This document shows positions 9,436-16,467 of a stretch of 64,000 bases of DNA, piece by piece. The notes below the pieces were generated by a model. The model searched no databases. It was not told where the DNA came from and saw only the letters and a list, made by a program, of their open reading frames with translations. The position numbers were made by a program, and so were the translations under genes. The stretch comes from Opitutia bacterium (GTDB lineage: Bacteria; Verrucomicrobiota; Verrucomicrobiia; Opitutales; Opitutaceae): positions 62,001-126,000 of the forward strand of contig JACRHT010000012.1 in assembly GCA_016217545.1 (NCBI GenBank), written 5' to 3'. The stretch's first letter is position 1. Each line of letters opens with the position of its first letter.

Positions 9436-11430
9436 ATGAACCTGCTGCGCGCCCCCCGCCTGCTGGCTGCCGCTGTCTGCGGCGCCCTCTCGATCATCAG
9501 TCTCGCCGGAGCCGAACGGCCCCCGCTTATCCCCGCCGAGCAATTCTTCGCCGAAGCGGATCTTCGCACCGTCCGGCTCTCGCCCGACGGCAAGAACCTC
9601 GCTTTTCTCACCACGCTCGGCACCGGCAAGGTCGGCATCGCGTTGATGCACCTCGACACGGGCAAAGTCGAACCGCTCGTCGTCGCCAAGGATGAGAACA
9701 TCGAATCCTTCGGCTGGAAAGGTTCCGACTACATCGTCTACGCCGGCGATGTCGGCGGCAACGAGTCCCCGGCCTATCGCTCCATTTCCCTCAGCAAACG
9801 CCGTGTCGTCGCCCTCGCTGAATCCTACCGCGAGCGCTTCGCCGATCGCGCCAACTTCGCGAGTCTCGTCGACTGGCTCGAATACGAGCCGAACTACATC
9901 ATGATCATCGGCCCGCGCGAGATCGGCAGCTTCGACGTCGGGGTCTATCGCATGGACATCCGCAACGGCGAGCGCCGGCCCGTCCCGATCACCACGCAGA
10001 AAAACGACGAGGGCGGCTTCATCGTCGACTGCGCCGGCGTCATCCGCGCGCGCAGCCGGCTCACCGCCGACAAGATCATCTTCGAAGTGCGCCGCGACAG
10101 CACGAGCGGCTGGAGCAAAGTCGCCGAGTTTCCCTCGAAGGAGCCGAAGTGGGACTTCCTCGAGTTCGCCGCCGACAACGAGACCCTCTACTTCATCTCG
10201 CGCGAGCACACCGACACCATGGAGCTGCGCTCGATCAACTGCCGCACGCTCCAAGTCAGCGAATCGCTCTTCCATAATCCCGACGGCGACGTCGACGGCA
10301 TCATCACTTCCTACGATCGCACCAAGCTCTACGGCGTCAGCTACGAAACCGACAAGGCGCACTACCACTGGATCAGTCCCGCGCGCGCCCAACTGCAGGC
10401 GAAAATCGACGCCACCCTGCCCGGCACGGTGAACAACGTCATCAGCACCAGCGCCGACGAGCAGGTCATGGTCGTCCACGCTGGCAGCGATCGCGACCCC
10501 GGCACCTACTACGTCCTCGATCTCCGCGCCCCGCGCCTCATGGCCCTCGGCAAGATAAACCGCTTCATCAATCCCGCCCAGATGCAGCCGATGGAGCCCG
10601 TGCAATTCACCGCGCGCGACGGTCTCGTCGTCCACGGCTATCTCACCCGCGCCGCCGGCTCCGACGGCAAACCTGCCCCGCTCATCATCAATCCGCACGG
10701 AGGCCCCTTCGGCATTCGCGACAGCTGGGGCTTCAATCCCGAAGTCCAGTTCCTCGCCAACCGCGGCTACTCCGTCCTCCAAATCAACTACCGCGGCTCC
10801 GGCGGCTACGGCTACAAATTCCAGGAAGCCGGCAAACGCGAATGGGGCGGCAAAATGCAGGATGACCTCACCGACGGCGTGAAATGGGCCATCGACCAAA
10901 AAATCGCCGACCCCGCCCGCGTCGCCATCTACGGCGCCAGCTACGGCGGCTATGCCGCGCTCGCCGGCGCCACGTTCACGCCCGACCTCTATAAGTGCGC
11001 CGTCAACTACGTCGGCGTCTCCGACCTCGGCCTCATCACCAGCTGGGGCCGCGGCCGCTTCGACCGCTCGAGCGACGAGTTCTACCAGGAATGGGTCGGC
11101 GACGATCCGCGCTACAAGTTCGACCGCTCCCCCGTGAACTTCGTCGAGCGCATCAAAATCCCCACCCTGCATGCCTACGGCTTCAACGACCCGCGCGTCG
11201 AGATCGACAACTGGAAACGCCTCGAGGCGAAACTGAAACAGTTCGGCAAAACCTACGAAATCGTCATCGCCGGCAACGAAGGCCACGGCTTCCGCAACGA
11301 GAATTCGCGCATCGGCTTCTACCAGAAACTGGAGTCCTTCTTCTCCCGCTACCTCGTCGGCGAAGTCACCGCCGCGGCCAAGCCGGGCGAACTGCGCGTC
11401 GTCGAGATGCCAGCCAAGGACAAGCCCTGA
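9436..11430 (+). CDS. S9 family serine peptidase (prolyl oligopeptidase/acylaminoacyl-peptidase type), secreted
   Basis: A 664-residue paralogue of the peptidase at 1330-3348. The first ATG starts a clear signal peptide (residues 1-26, MNLLRAPRLLAAAVCGAL...LAGA). A propeller-type N-terminal half (LSPDGKNLAFLT) precedes the hydrolase domain. That domain has PHGGPFGIRDSWGF (oxyanion region), the nucleophile in GASYGGY (Ser502), Asp in FNDPRVE and His in NEGHGF. It ends with KPGELRVVEMPAK, the same tail as the paralogue. It is transcribed away from the TonB receptor at 6475-9234, so the locus reads peptidase-receptor-receptor-peptidase. Its likely role is periplasmic cleavage of imported or extracellular oligopeptides (inference). 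Confidence 0.92.
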   Translation: MNLLRAPRLLAAAVCGALSIISLAGAERPPLIPAEQFFAEADLRTVRLSPDGKNLAFLTTLGTGKVGIALMHLDTGKVEPLVVAKDENIESFGWKGSDYIVYAGDVGGNESPAYRSISLSKRRVVALAESYRERFADRANFASLVDWLEYEPNYIMIIGPREIGSFDVGVYRMDIRNGERRPVPITTQKNDEGGFIVDCAGVIRARSRLTADKIIFEVRRDSTSGWSKVAEFPSKEPKWDFLEFAADNETLYFISREHTDTMELRSINCRTLQVSESLFHNPDGDVDGIITSYDRTKLYGVSYETDKAHYHWISPARAQLQAKIDATLPGTVNNVISTSADEQVMVVHAGSDRDPGTYYVLDLRAPRLMALGKINRFINPAQMQPMEPVQFTARDGLVVHGYLTRAAGSDGKPAPLIINPHGGPFGIRDSWGFNPEVQFLANRGYSVLQINYRGSGGYGYKFQEAGKREWGGKMQDDLTDGVKWAIDQKIADPARVAIYGASYGGYAALAGATFTPDLYKCAVNYVGVSDLGLITSWGRGRFDRSSDEFYQEWVGDDPRYKFDRSPVNFVERIKIPTLHAYGFNDPRVEIDNWKRLEAKLKQFGKTYEIVIAGNEGHGFRNENSRIGFYQKLESFFSRYLVGEVTAAAKPGELRVVEMPAKDKP

Positions 11431-11492
11431 GCCGAAGACCCTAGTGCTCGTCGGTTGACTCGCCTGCACCGCCCTTCAACCGTGGACATCGC

Positions 11493-12374
11493 ATGTCCGC
11501 GGTTTGGTCGCTGCTCGCATCCGGGATGGACTATGCCGGCCTTTTTCCGCCGGCGAAGCTCGGCATGCCCGACGCCGTCCGCCGGCATGTCGACTATCTC
11601 GCCGGCCCGCACCGCGCCCTGCTCGGCGCCTTCGTCCTGCCCCTCGACCGCCTCGCCGAATTCGAAACCGCCTTCGCGACGCTGACCCCGGCCCGGCAAA
11701 CCGGCTGGCAACTCAATGTCCTCGCCGGCGCCGATCCCGCCGCCGATGCCGCGATCATCACCGCCTTCAACGCCCGCCACGCCGCCGCCCGCATTGTCGC
11801 CGTCGAAACCAAAGCGACCGAGCCCGCCGGGATCGCCCGCGCCGTCGCTCCGTTCGCTCCCTCCCTCGACGTCTGGGTTGAGCTTCCCTCCACCGCCACC
11901 GATCTGCCGGCCCTGCTCGACGCCGTCCGCGCCACCGGCCGCTGCGCCAAGCTGCGCACCGGCGGCGTCACCCCCGACGCCTTCCCCGCTCCCGCCGCCG
12001 TCGCCCGCTTCCTGCGCGAATGCCACCGCGCCGGCGTCGTCATGAAAGCCACCGCCGGGCTCCACCACCCGCTGCGCGGCGACTACCCGCTCACCTACGA
12101 GGTCGGCAGCCCGCACGGCCCGATGTTCGGTTTCCTCAACGTCCTCCTCGCCGCCACGCTCACCCAGGCCGGTGGCTCCGAGGCCGAAACGATCGCCCTG
12201 CTCGACGAACGCGACGCGCGCGCCTTCACCGTCACCGCTGAATCGATCGCGTGGCGCGGTTTCCGCTTCACCGCGCCGCAACTCGCCGCGACTCGCCAGA
12301 CGCTTTGCCGCTCGTTCGGTTCGTGCTCCTTCACCGAGCCCCTCGACGGCCTGCAAGAACTCCATTGGTTATGA
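11493..12374 (+). CDS. Conserved protein of unknown function, coupled to fumarylacetoacetase
   Basis: A 293-residue cytoplasmic protein without signal peptide or membrane segments. I recognise it only as a conserved family of unknown function. Its hallmarks are MDYAGLFPPAKL near the N-terminus, CAKLRTGG at about 150, KATAGLHHPLRGDYPL at about 184-200 and HGPMFGFLNV. The His pair and conserved Lys/Arg look like an active or binding site (inference). Its last codons overlap the ATG of the fumarylacetoacetase gene (TTATGA), so the two are translationally coupled and probably work in the same aromatic degradation pathway. It could be an enzyme or a chaperone-like partner; nothing in the sequence decides. 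Confidence 0.75.
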   Translation: MSAVWSLLASGMDYAGLFPPAKLGMPDAVRRHVDYLAGPHRALLGAFVLPLDRLAEFETAFATLTPARQTGWQLNVLAGADPAADAAIITAFNARHAAARIVAVETKATEPAGIARAVAPFAPSLDVWVELPSTATDLPALLDAVRATGRCAKLRTGGVTPDAFPAPAAVARFLRECHRAGVVMKATAGLHHPLRGDYPLTYEVGSPHGPMFGFLNVLLAATLTQAGGSEAETIALLDERDARAFTVTAESIAWRGFRFTAPQLAATRQTLCRSFGSCSFTEPLDGLQELHWL

Positions 12375-13681
12375 GCCTCAACTTCACGCACGACCCCGCC
12401 CGCCGCAGTTGGGTGGACTCGGCCAATCTCCCCGACGCAGACTTCCCGCTGCAAAACCTGCCCTACGGCGTCTTCCGCACCAGCGGCAATCCCGCCCGCC
12501 GCATCGGCGTCGCGATCGGTGACCGCATCGTCGACCTGCATGCCGCCGCCTCCGCCGGGCTCCTGCCGGAAAGCGTCGCCGCCGTCTGCCAGCAACCCGC
12601 GCTCAATGCCCTCATGGCCGCTGGCGCTCCCGCGTGGTCAGCGCTCCGCGCCCGCCTCAGCGAATTGCTCGACGCCTCCAGCCCGCTCGCCGAACTGCGC
12701 GCGCGCGTCGAAGCCTGCCTCGTCCCGCTGCGTAGCGCCACGCTCCTCCTCCCCGCGCAAATCGGCGACTACTCGGATTTCTACGCGTCCATTCACCACG
12801 CGACGAACGTCGGCTCCATGCTGCGGCCCGACAATCCGCTCCTGCCAAACTACAAGTGGGTTCCCATCGGCTACCACGGCCGCGGCTCGTCGATCGTCGC
12901 CAGCGGCACCGCCATCCGCCGCCCGCACGGACAACTCAAGCCCGCCGACGCACCCGCGCCGGTCTTTGGCCCGTGCAAGAATCTCGACTACGAGCTCGAG
13001 ATCGGCGCGTTCGTCGGCCCCGGCAACACACTCGGCGAACGCATCCCGCTCTCCGCCGCGCCGCAGCATCTCTTCGGCATCGCGCTGTTGAACGACTGGT
13101 CGGCGCGCGACATCCAAACGTGGGAATACCAACCGCTCGGGCCGTTCCTCGCGAAAAATTTCGCCAGCACACTCTCTCCGTGGGTCGTCACCTTCGAGGC
13201 GCTCGCGCCTTTCCGCGTCCCCGCGATGGCGCGCCCTGCGAGCGATCCGGCGCCCCTGCCCTACCTCGTCGATCATCAGGACGCCGCGCTCGGCGGCATC
13301 GACCTCACGCTCGAGGTTTGGTTGCTCACGGCCAAGATGCGACTCGCCGGCGAGTCGCCTCACCGCGTTTCGCGCGGCAAGTTCACGGAGATGTATTGGA
13401 CGCTCGGCCAAATGCTCGCGCATCACGCGAGCAACGGCTGCAACCTCTCGCCCGGTGATCTTCTCGGCAGCGGCACGGTCTCCGGTCCGACGCGCGATGC
13501 GCGCGGTTGCCTCCTCGAATACACCTGGCGCGGCACCGACCCGCTGCGCCTGCCCAACGGCGAGGAACGCAAATTCCTCGCCGACGGCGACGAGGTCATC
13601 ATGCGCGGCTACGCCGAGCGCCCCGGCGCCCGCCGCATCGGCCTCGGCGAATGCCGCGGCATGATCATGCCCGCCGCCTGA
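12371..13681 (+). CDS. fahA: Fumarylacetoacetase
   Basis: A 436-residue protein, about the family length. The ATG at 12371 overlaps the stop of the preceding gene by 4 bp, which decides the start; the frame stays open 120 bp further upstream. The enzyme hydrolyses 4-fumarylacetoacetate to fumarate and acetoacetate, the last step of Tyr/Phe (homogentisate) breakdown. Diagnostic segments are GDYSDFYASIHHATNVG, which includes the catalytic His and a metal-binding Asp, then VPIGYHGRGSSIV, LDYELEIGAFVG, LLNDWSARDIQTWEY and GTVSGPTRDARGCLLE. No other homogentisate pathway gene is in the window. Confidence 0.96.
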   Translation: MSLNFTHDPARRSWVDSANLPDADFPLQNLPYGVFRTSGNPARRIGVAIGDRIVDLHAAASAGLLPESVAAVCQQPALNALMAAGAPAWSALRARLSELLDASSPLAELRARVEACLVPLRSATLLLPAQIGDYSDFYASIHHATNVGSMLRPDNPLLPNYKWVPIGYHGRGSSIVASGTAIRRPHGQLKPADAPAPVFGPCKNLDYELEIGAFVGPGNTLGERIPLSAAPQHLFGIALLNDWSARDIQTWEYQPLGPFLAKNFASTLSPWVVTFEALAPFRVPAMARPASDPAPLPYLVDHQDAALGGIDLTLEVWLLTAKMRLAGESPHRVSRGKFTEMYWTLGQMLAHHASNGCNLSPGDLLGSGTVSGPTRDARGCLLEYTWRGTDPLRLPNGEERKFLADGDEVIMRGYAERPGARRIGLGECRGMIMPAA

Positions 13682-13812
13682 GCGCGCAGCCCGCGCGCCC
13701 CCACGGCGCAACAGGTCGCGCTCGTCGCACGTTTCGCCCCGCTGAACGGTGCCACGCCGCGCCGCGCCGCAACGGTGTCGCCTTCATCCGCCGCGCCCGC
13801 CACGCTGCGCTC

Positions 13813-14289
13813 ATGAAATTTCTTCGCTCCCTCCTCGCCGCCCTCAGCCTCGCCACGCTCGCCACCGCCGCCGTGGACAAGGCGAAATTAAAGGAGGAAA
13901 TCGCCGCGATGGAGGACCAGTTCTGCGCCATGGCGAAGGAGAAGGGCATCCTCGCCGCGTTCCAGCATTTCGCCGCGCCCGACGTCGCGTTCATCGACAC
14001 CGACCCGCGCCAGTTTCGCGGCCCCGCCGCCGTGCTCCAACGCATGGGTCAGGACAAGCCCGGCGTCTCGCTGACCTGGTCCGCCTCGTTCACCGACGTC
14101 TCCGACGACGGCACACTCGGCTACAACTACGGCCGCTACGAATTCCGCTCGCCCGGCCCCGACGGCAAGGAGCGCGTCGGCACCGGCTGGTTTCTCACCA
14201 TTTGGAAGCGCCAGCCCGACGGCACGTGGCGCTACGTGATGGACAACGGCGCGCCGGATCGCCCGGTCGCGGCACCAGGGAAGAACTAG
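13813..14289 (+). CDS. Secreted NTF2/SnoaL-like (DUF4440-type) protein
   Basis: A 158-residue protein. The ATG at 13813 starts a short signal peptide (MKFLRSLLAALSLATLATA); the open frame extends upstream without one. The mature part has the cone-fold pattern of NTF2-like proteins: an N-terminal helix (KLKEEIAAMEDQFCAMAKEKG), then ALL-type strands including FAAPDVAFIDTDPRQFRGPAAV and GTGWFLTIWKRQPDGTWRYVMDNG. Such proteins bind small ligands or act as minor enzymes, and the specific role is unknown. It follows fahA by 131 bp and converges on purK. Confidence 0.8.
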   Translation: MKFLRSLLAALSLATLATAAVDKAKLKEEIAAMEDQFCAMAKEKGILAAFQHFAAPDVAFIDTDPRQFRGPAAVLQRMGQDKPGVSLTWSASFTDVSDDGTLGYNYGRYEFRSPGPDGKERVGTGWFLTIWKRQPDGTWRYVMDNGAPDRPVAAPGKN

Positions 14290-14407
14290 TCAACTTCCCG
14301 AACCGCGCGCATTGCGGGCGTGGCAGGCAGCGACCTTGGTCGCGCCGGAGAGCTAAATGCGCGCGCAAGCACGCTACCTACGGTGTGCTCAATTTTCGGA
14401 CCGGCCC

Positions 14408-15607
14408 TTAGCTCGCGAGGCGCCCCTTGTATTTCTGCGCGAGTTCGAACGCCATCTCGGCGTCCCGCGCCACCACTGTGAAGTGCCCCATCTTGCGCCC
14501 GACGCGCGGCTCTTCCTTGCCGTAAAGGTGCAAGCGGACGTTCGGCTGCACGAGCAGCGCGTCCCAATTCGGCTCGCCGACGCACTTGCCAGCCGCGTCC
14601 CATTTCCACGCATCGCCGAGGATGTTCACCATCACGACCGGTGAGAGCAGCGTCACCGCGCCGAGCGGCAACCCGCAGATCGCGCGCACCTGCTGCTCGA
14701 ACTGCGAAGTCATGCACGCATCGATCGTGTAGTGGCCGCTGTTGTGCGTGCGCGGCGCGAGCTCGTTGATCAGCACATCGCCCGACCTCGTGACGAAAAA
14801 CTCCACGCCGAGCACGCCGACGAGATCGATCTTCTCCGCGACGAGCCGCGCGAGTTTCTCCGCCTTGGCCAGCACCTCGGCCGGCACGCGCGCGGGCACG
14901 ATCGAGAAATCCAAAATGTGGTTCGTGTGAATGTTCTCCGAGATCGGAAACACGCGCACCGCCGCGCTCGCCGAGCGCGCGACGACGGCGGAAACCTCGC
15001 ACGCGAAATCCACGAACTGCTCGATCACGACCGGATGCCCGGCGAATTTCTTCAGCGCCGCCGGCACGTCGGCCTCGGTCATCACCTTGAGCTGGCCCTT
15101 GCCGTCGTAGCCGAAGTCCGCGGTCTTCACCACGCACGGCACGCCGACCTCGCGGATCGCCGCTTCAAGAATTGTAGCCGGGGTCGCCGACCCCGGTCCG
15201 GGCTCACCGAGCCCGGCTACACCCACCTCCGCGAAACGCGCGTGCGGAAAACCGTTGTCGCGGAGCCAGCGCTTCTCGCGCGAGCGGTTCTGCGTCGTCT
15301 CGAGCACACTCCAGTGCGGGCGCAGTTGCGTGAGCGACTCGATGTGCTTCAGCGGCGCCGCCGGGACGTTTTCGAATTCGTAGGTGACCACGTCGCACTC
15401 GCGCGCGAACGCCGCCAGCGCCGCGAGATCCTCGTAGGGCGCGTTCACTTCCTTGTGCGCGACAGCCCCGGCGGGGCAGTTCGCCTGCGGTTCGTAGACG
15501 TGGATGCGGTAACCGAGCCGCGTCGCCGCGTGCGCGAGCATGCGTCCGAGCTGCCCGCCGCCGAGCACGCCGATCGTTTTTCCGGGGAGAAGAGGAGCTT
15601 TCGTCAC
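14408..15607 (-). CDS. purK: N5-carboxyaminoimidazole ribonucleotide synthase (ATP-grasp), with in-frame palindrome insert
   Basis: A 399-residue enzyme that uses ATP and bicarbonate to carboxylate aminoimidazole ribonucleotide in purine synthesis. I chose a GTG start at 15607. It gives VTKAPLLPGKTIGVLGGGQLGRML, close to other PurK N-termini; the frame extends 14 codons further to a TTG. ATP-grasp motifs include VVTYEFENVP, VVKTADFGYDGKGQ, VIEQFVDFACEVS, GVLGVEFFVT and NELAPRTHNSGHYTIDAC. Residues about 130-145 (VAGLGEPGPGSATPAT) are encoded by a 47-bp twin-hairpin palindrome that seems to have been inserted without shifting the frame, in the loop before the ATP-binding domain. It lies downstream of purE, with a repeat-filled gap that contains the GTG start. 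Confidence 0.94.
   Translation of the reverse strand: MTKAPLLPGKTIGVLGGGQLGRMLAHAATRLGYRIHVYEPQANCPAGAVAHKEVNAPYEDLAALAAFARECDVVTYEFENVPAAPLKHIESLTQLRPHWSVLETTQNRSREKRWLRDNGFPHARFAEVGVAGLGEPGPGSATPATILEAAIREVGVPCVVKTADFGYDGKGQLKVMTEADVPAALKKFAGHPVVIEQFVDFACEVSAVVARSASAAVRVFPISENIHTNHILDFSIVPARVPAEVLAKAEKLARLVAEKIDLVGVLGVEFFVTRSGDVLINELAPRTHNSGHYTIDACMTSQFEQQVRAICGLPLGAVTLLSPVVMVNILGDAWKWDAAGKCVGEPNWDALLVQPNVRLHLYGKEEPRVGRKMGHFTVVARDAEMAFELAQKYKGRLAS
15174..15220. repeat. Twin-hairpin palindromic element inside purK
   Basis: A 47-bp element with ends GTAG...CTAC made of two adjacent hairpins: CCGGGGTC-GCC-GACCCCGG and CCGGGCTC-ACC-GAGCCCGG. The first half is identical to the first half of the element at 41235-41285, which lies in a second coding gene. 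It is read in frame within purK and encodes a Gly/Ala/Pro-rich segment. Confidence 0.85.
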
Positions 15608-15697
15608 AGAGGAAAACCCGAGAGACACAGAGAACACAGAGCCTTTCAATCCAATCCTCAGTGGGCTCCGTGTTCCTCCTTCCGTCTCTGTGTCGAG
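15605..15697. repeat. ACACAGAG-type repeat filling the purE-purK junction
   Basis: The gap consists of repeated words ACAGAG/CACAGAG (GAGACACAGAGAACACAGAG at 15622-15641) followed by an imperfect inverted copy, GGCTCCGTGTTCC...GTCTCTGTGTC (15664-15694). The purK GTG start (15605-15607) is part of the first CACAGAGG word. Similar low-complexity words recur in many bacterial genomes as interspersed repeats. Confidence 0.7.
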
Positions 15698-15699
15698 AG

Positions 15700-16185
15700 T
15701 CAGGGCAATTTCGATTTCAGGATCTTCTTGGTCTGCGTGGCGCGGAAATCACTCCACGCGCGCTTCGTCTTCGCGTCGGATTGTGCGAGCAGCGAGGCGG
15801 CAAAGAGCGCGGCGTTGGTCGCGCCGGCCTTGCCGATCGCGAAGGTCGCCACCGGCACGCCGGCCGGCATCTGTGCGATGGAGAGCAGCGAGTCGAGGCC
15901 CTTCAAAGTCTTCGACTCCACAGGCACGCCGAGCACCGGGAGCGTCGTGAGCGAGGCGGTCATGCCCGGCAAATGCGCTGCGCCGCCCGCGCCGGCGATG
16001 ATGAGCTTCAGCCCGCGGCGCTCGGCCGACTCGGCGTAGCTCACCATGAGTTTCGGCGTGCGATGCGCGCTGACGACGCGCTTCTCGAACGGGACGCCGA
16101 GCGCCTCGAGTTGCGCGGCCGCATGCTGCATCGTCTCCCAATCGGAGGTGCTGCCCATGATGATGCCGACGAGTGGTTTTGCCAT
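15700..16185 (-). CDS. purE: N5-carboxyaminoimidazole ribonucleotide mutase
   Basis: A 161-residue class I PurE. It converts N5-CAIR to CAIR, the step after PurK, in the cytoplasm. Start at the ATG 16185, giving [16 protein letters not shown]; an upstream in-frame ATG adds 10 residues outside the family consensus. Family motifs are GSTSDWETM (phosphate/substrate loop), VVSAHRTP with the catalytic His, and [12 protein letters not shown]. The C-terminus is extended and Lys-rich compared with the core ([20 protein letters not shown]). It is the first gene of a purE-purK pair on the minus strand; a 92-bp repeat-rich spacer separates them. Confidence 0.96.
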   Translation of the reverse strand: MAKPLVGIIMGSTSDWETMQHAAAQLEALGVPFEKRVVSAHRTPKLMVSYAESAERRGLKLIIAGAGGAAHLPGMTASLTTLPVLGVPVESKTLKGLDSLLSIAQMPAGVPVATFAIGKAGATNAALFAASLLAQSDAKTKRAWSDFRATQTKKILKSKLP

Positions 16186-16242
16186 GAGGCGCCTACCTAT
16201 CGACGGTCGCCGCACCGCTGTCAGCCCAGAAATCTCGCTAAG

Positions 16243-16446
16243 TCACGAGCGCGCGCCGAGCAGCCGCGCCGGCAGGGTGAACAGCGCTTTCACGAGCGAA
16301 AACACCCCGCCGATCGCCGCGCCCGCCAGGCGGAACGGGAGCGCGATCAGCCAGACGATCGGGGCCAGCACGAGCGCGAGCAGCGCCAGCGGCCAACACA
16401 GCACCAGCAGCACGCACCACACGAAGAAGGTGAGGATCGTCGTCAT
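16243..16446 (-). CDS. Small two-segment membrane protein
   Basis: A 67-residue, very hydrophobic protein. It has two likely membrane segments (MTTILTFFVWCVLLVLCWPLAL and ALVLAPIVWLIALPFRL) and an amphipathic C-terminal part (SLVKALFTLPARLLGARS). No family is recognised. It starts 21 bp after the stop of the RDD protein gene and is probably the last gene of the sigma factor operon beginning at 19670. Its hydrophobic pattern and tight position make it more likely real than chance. Function unknown. Confidence 0.65.
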   Translation of the reverse strand: MTTILTFFVWCVLLVLCWPLALLALVLAPIVWLIALPFRLAGAAIGGVFSLVKALFTLPARLLGARS

Positions 16447-16467
16447 GGCGCGCGCCGTTTCATGGCC

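Noticed and set aside
14290-14407. Possible terminator between the NTF2-like gene and purK
   Set aside because: Short complementary GC words occur, but no stem longer than about 5 bp with a following T-run was found.
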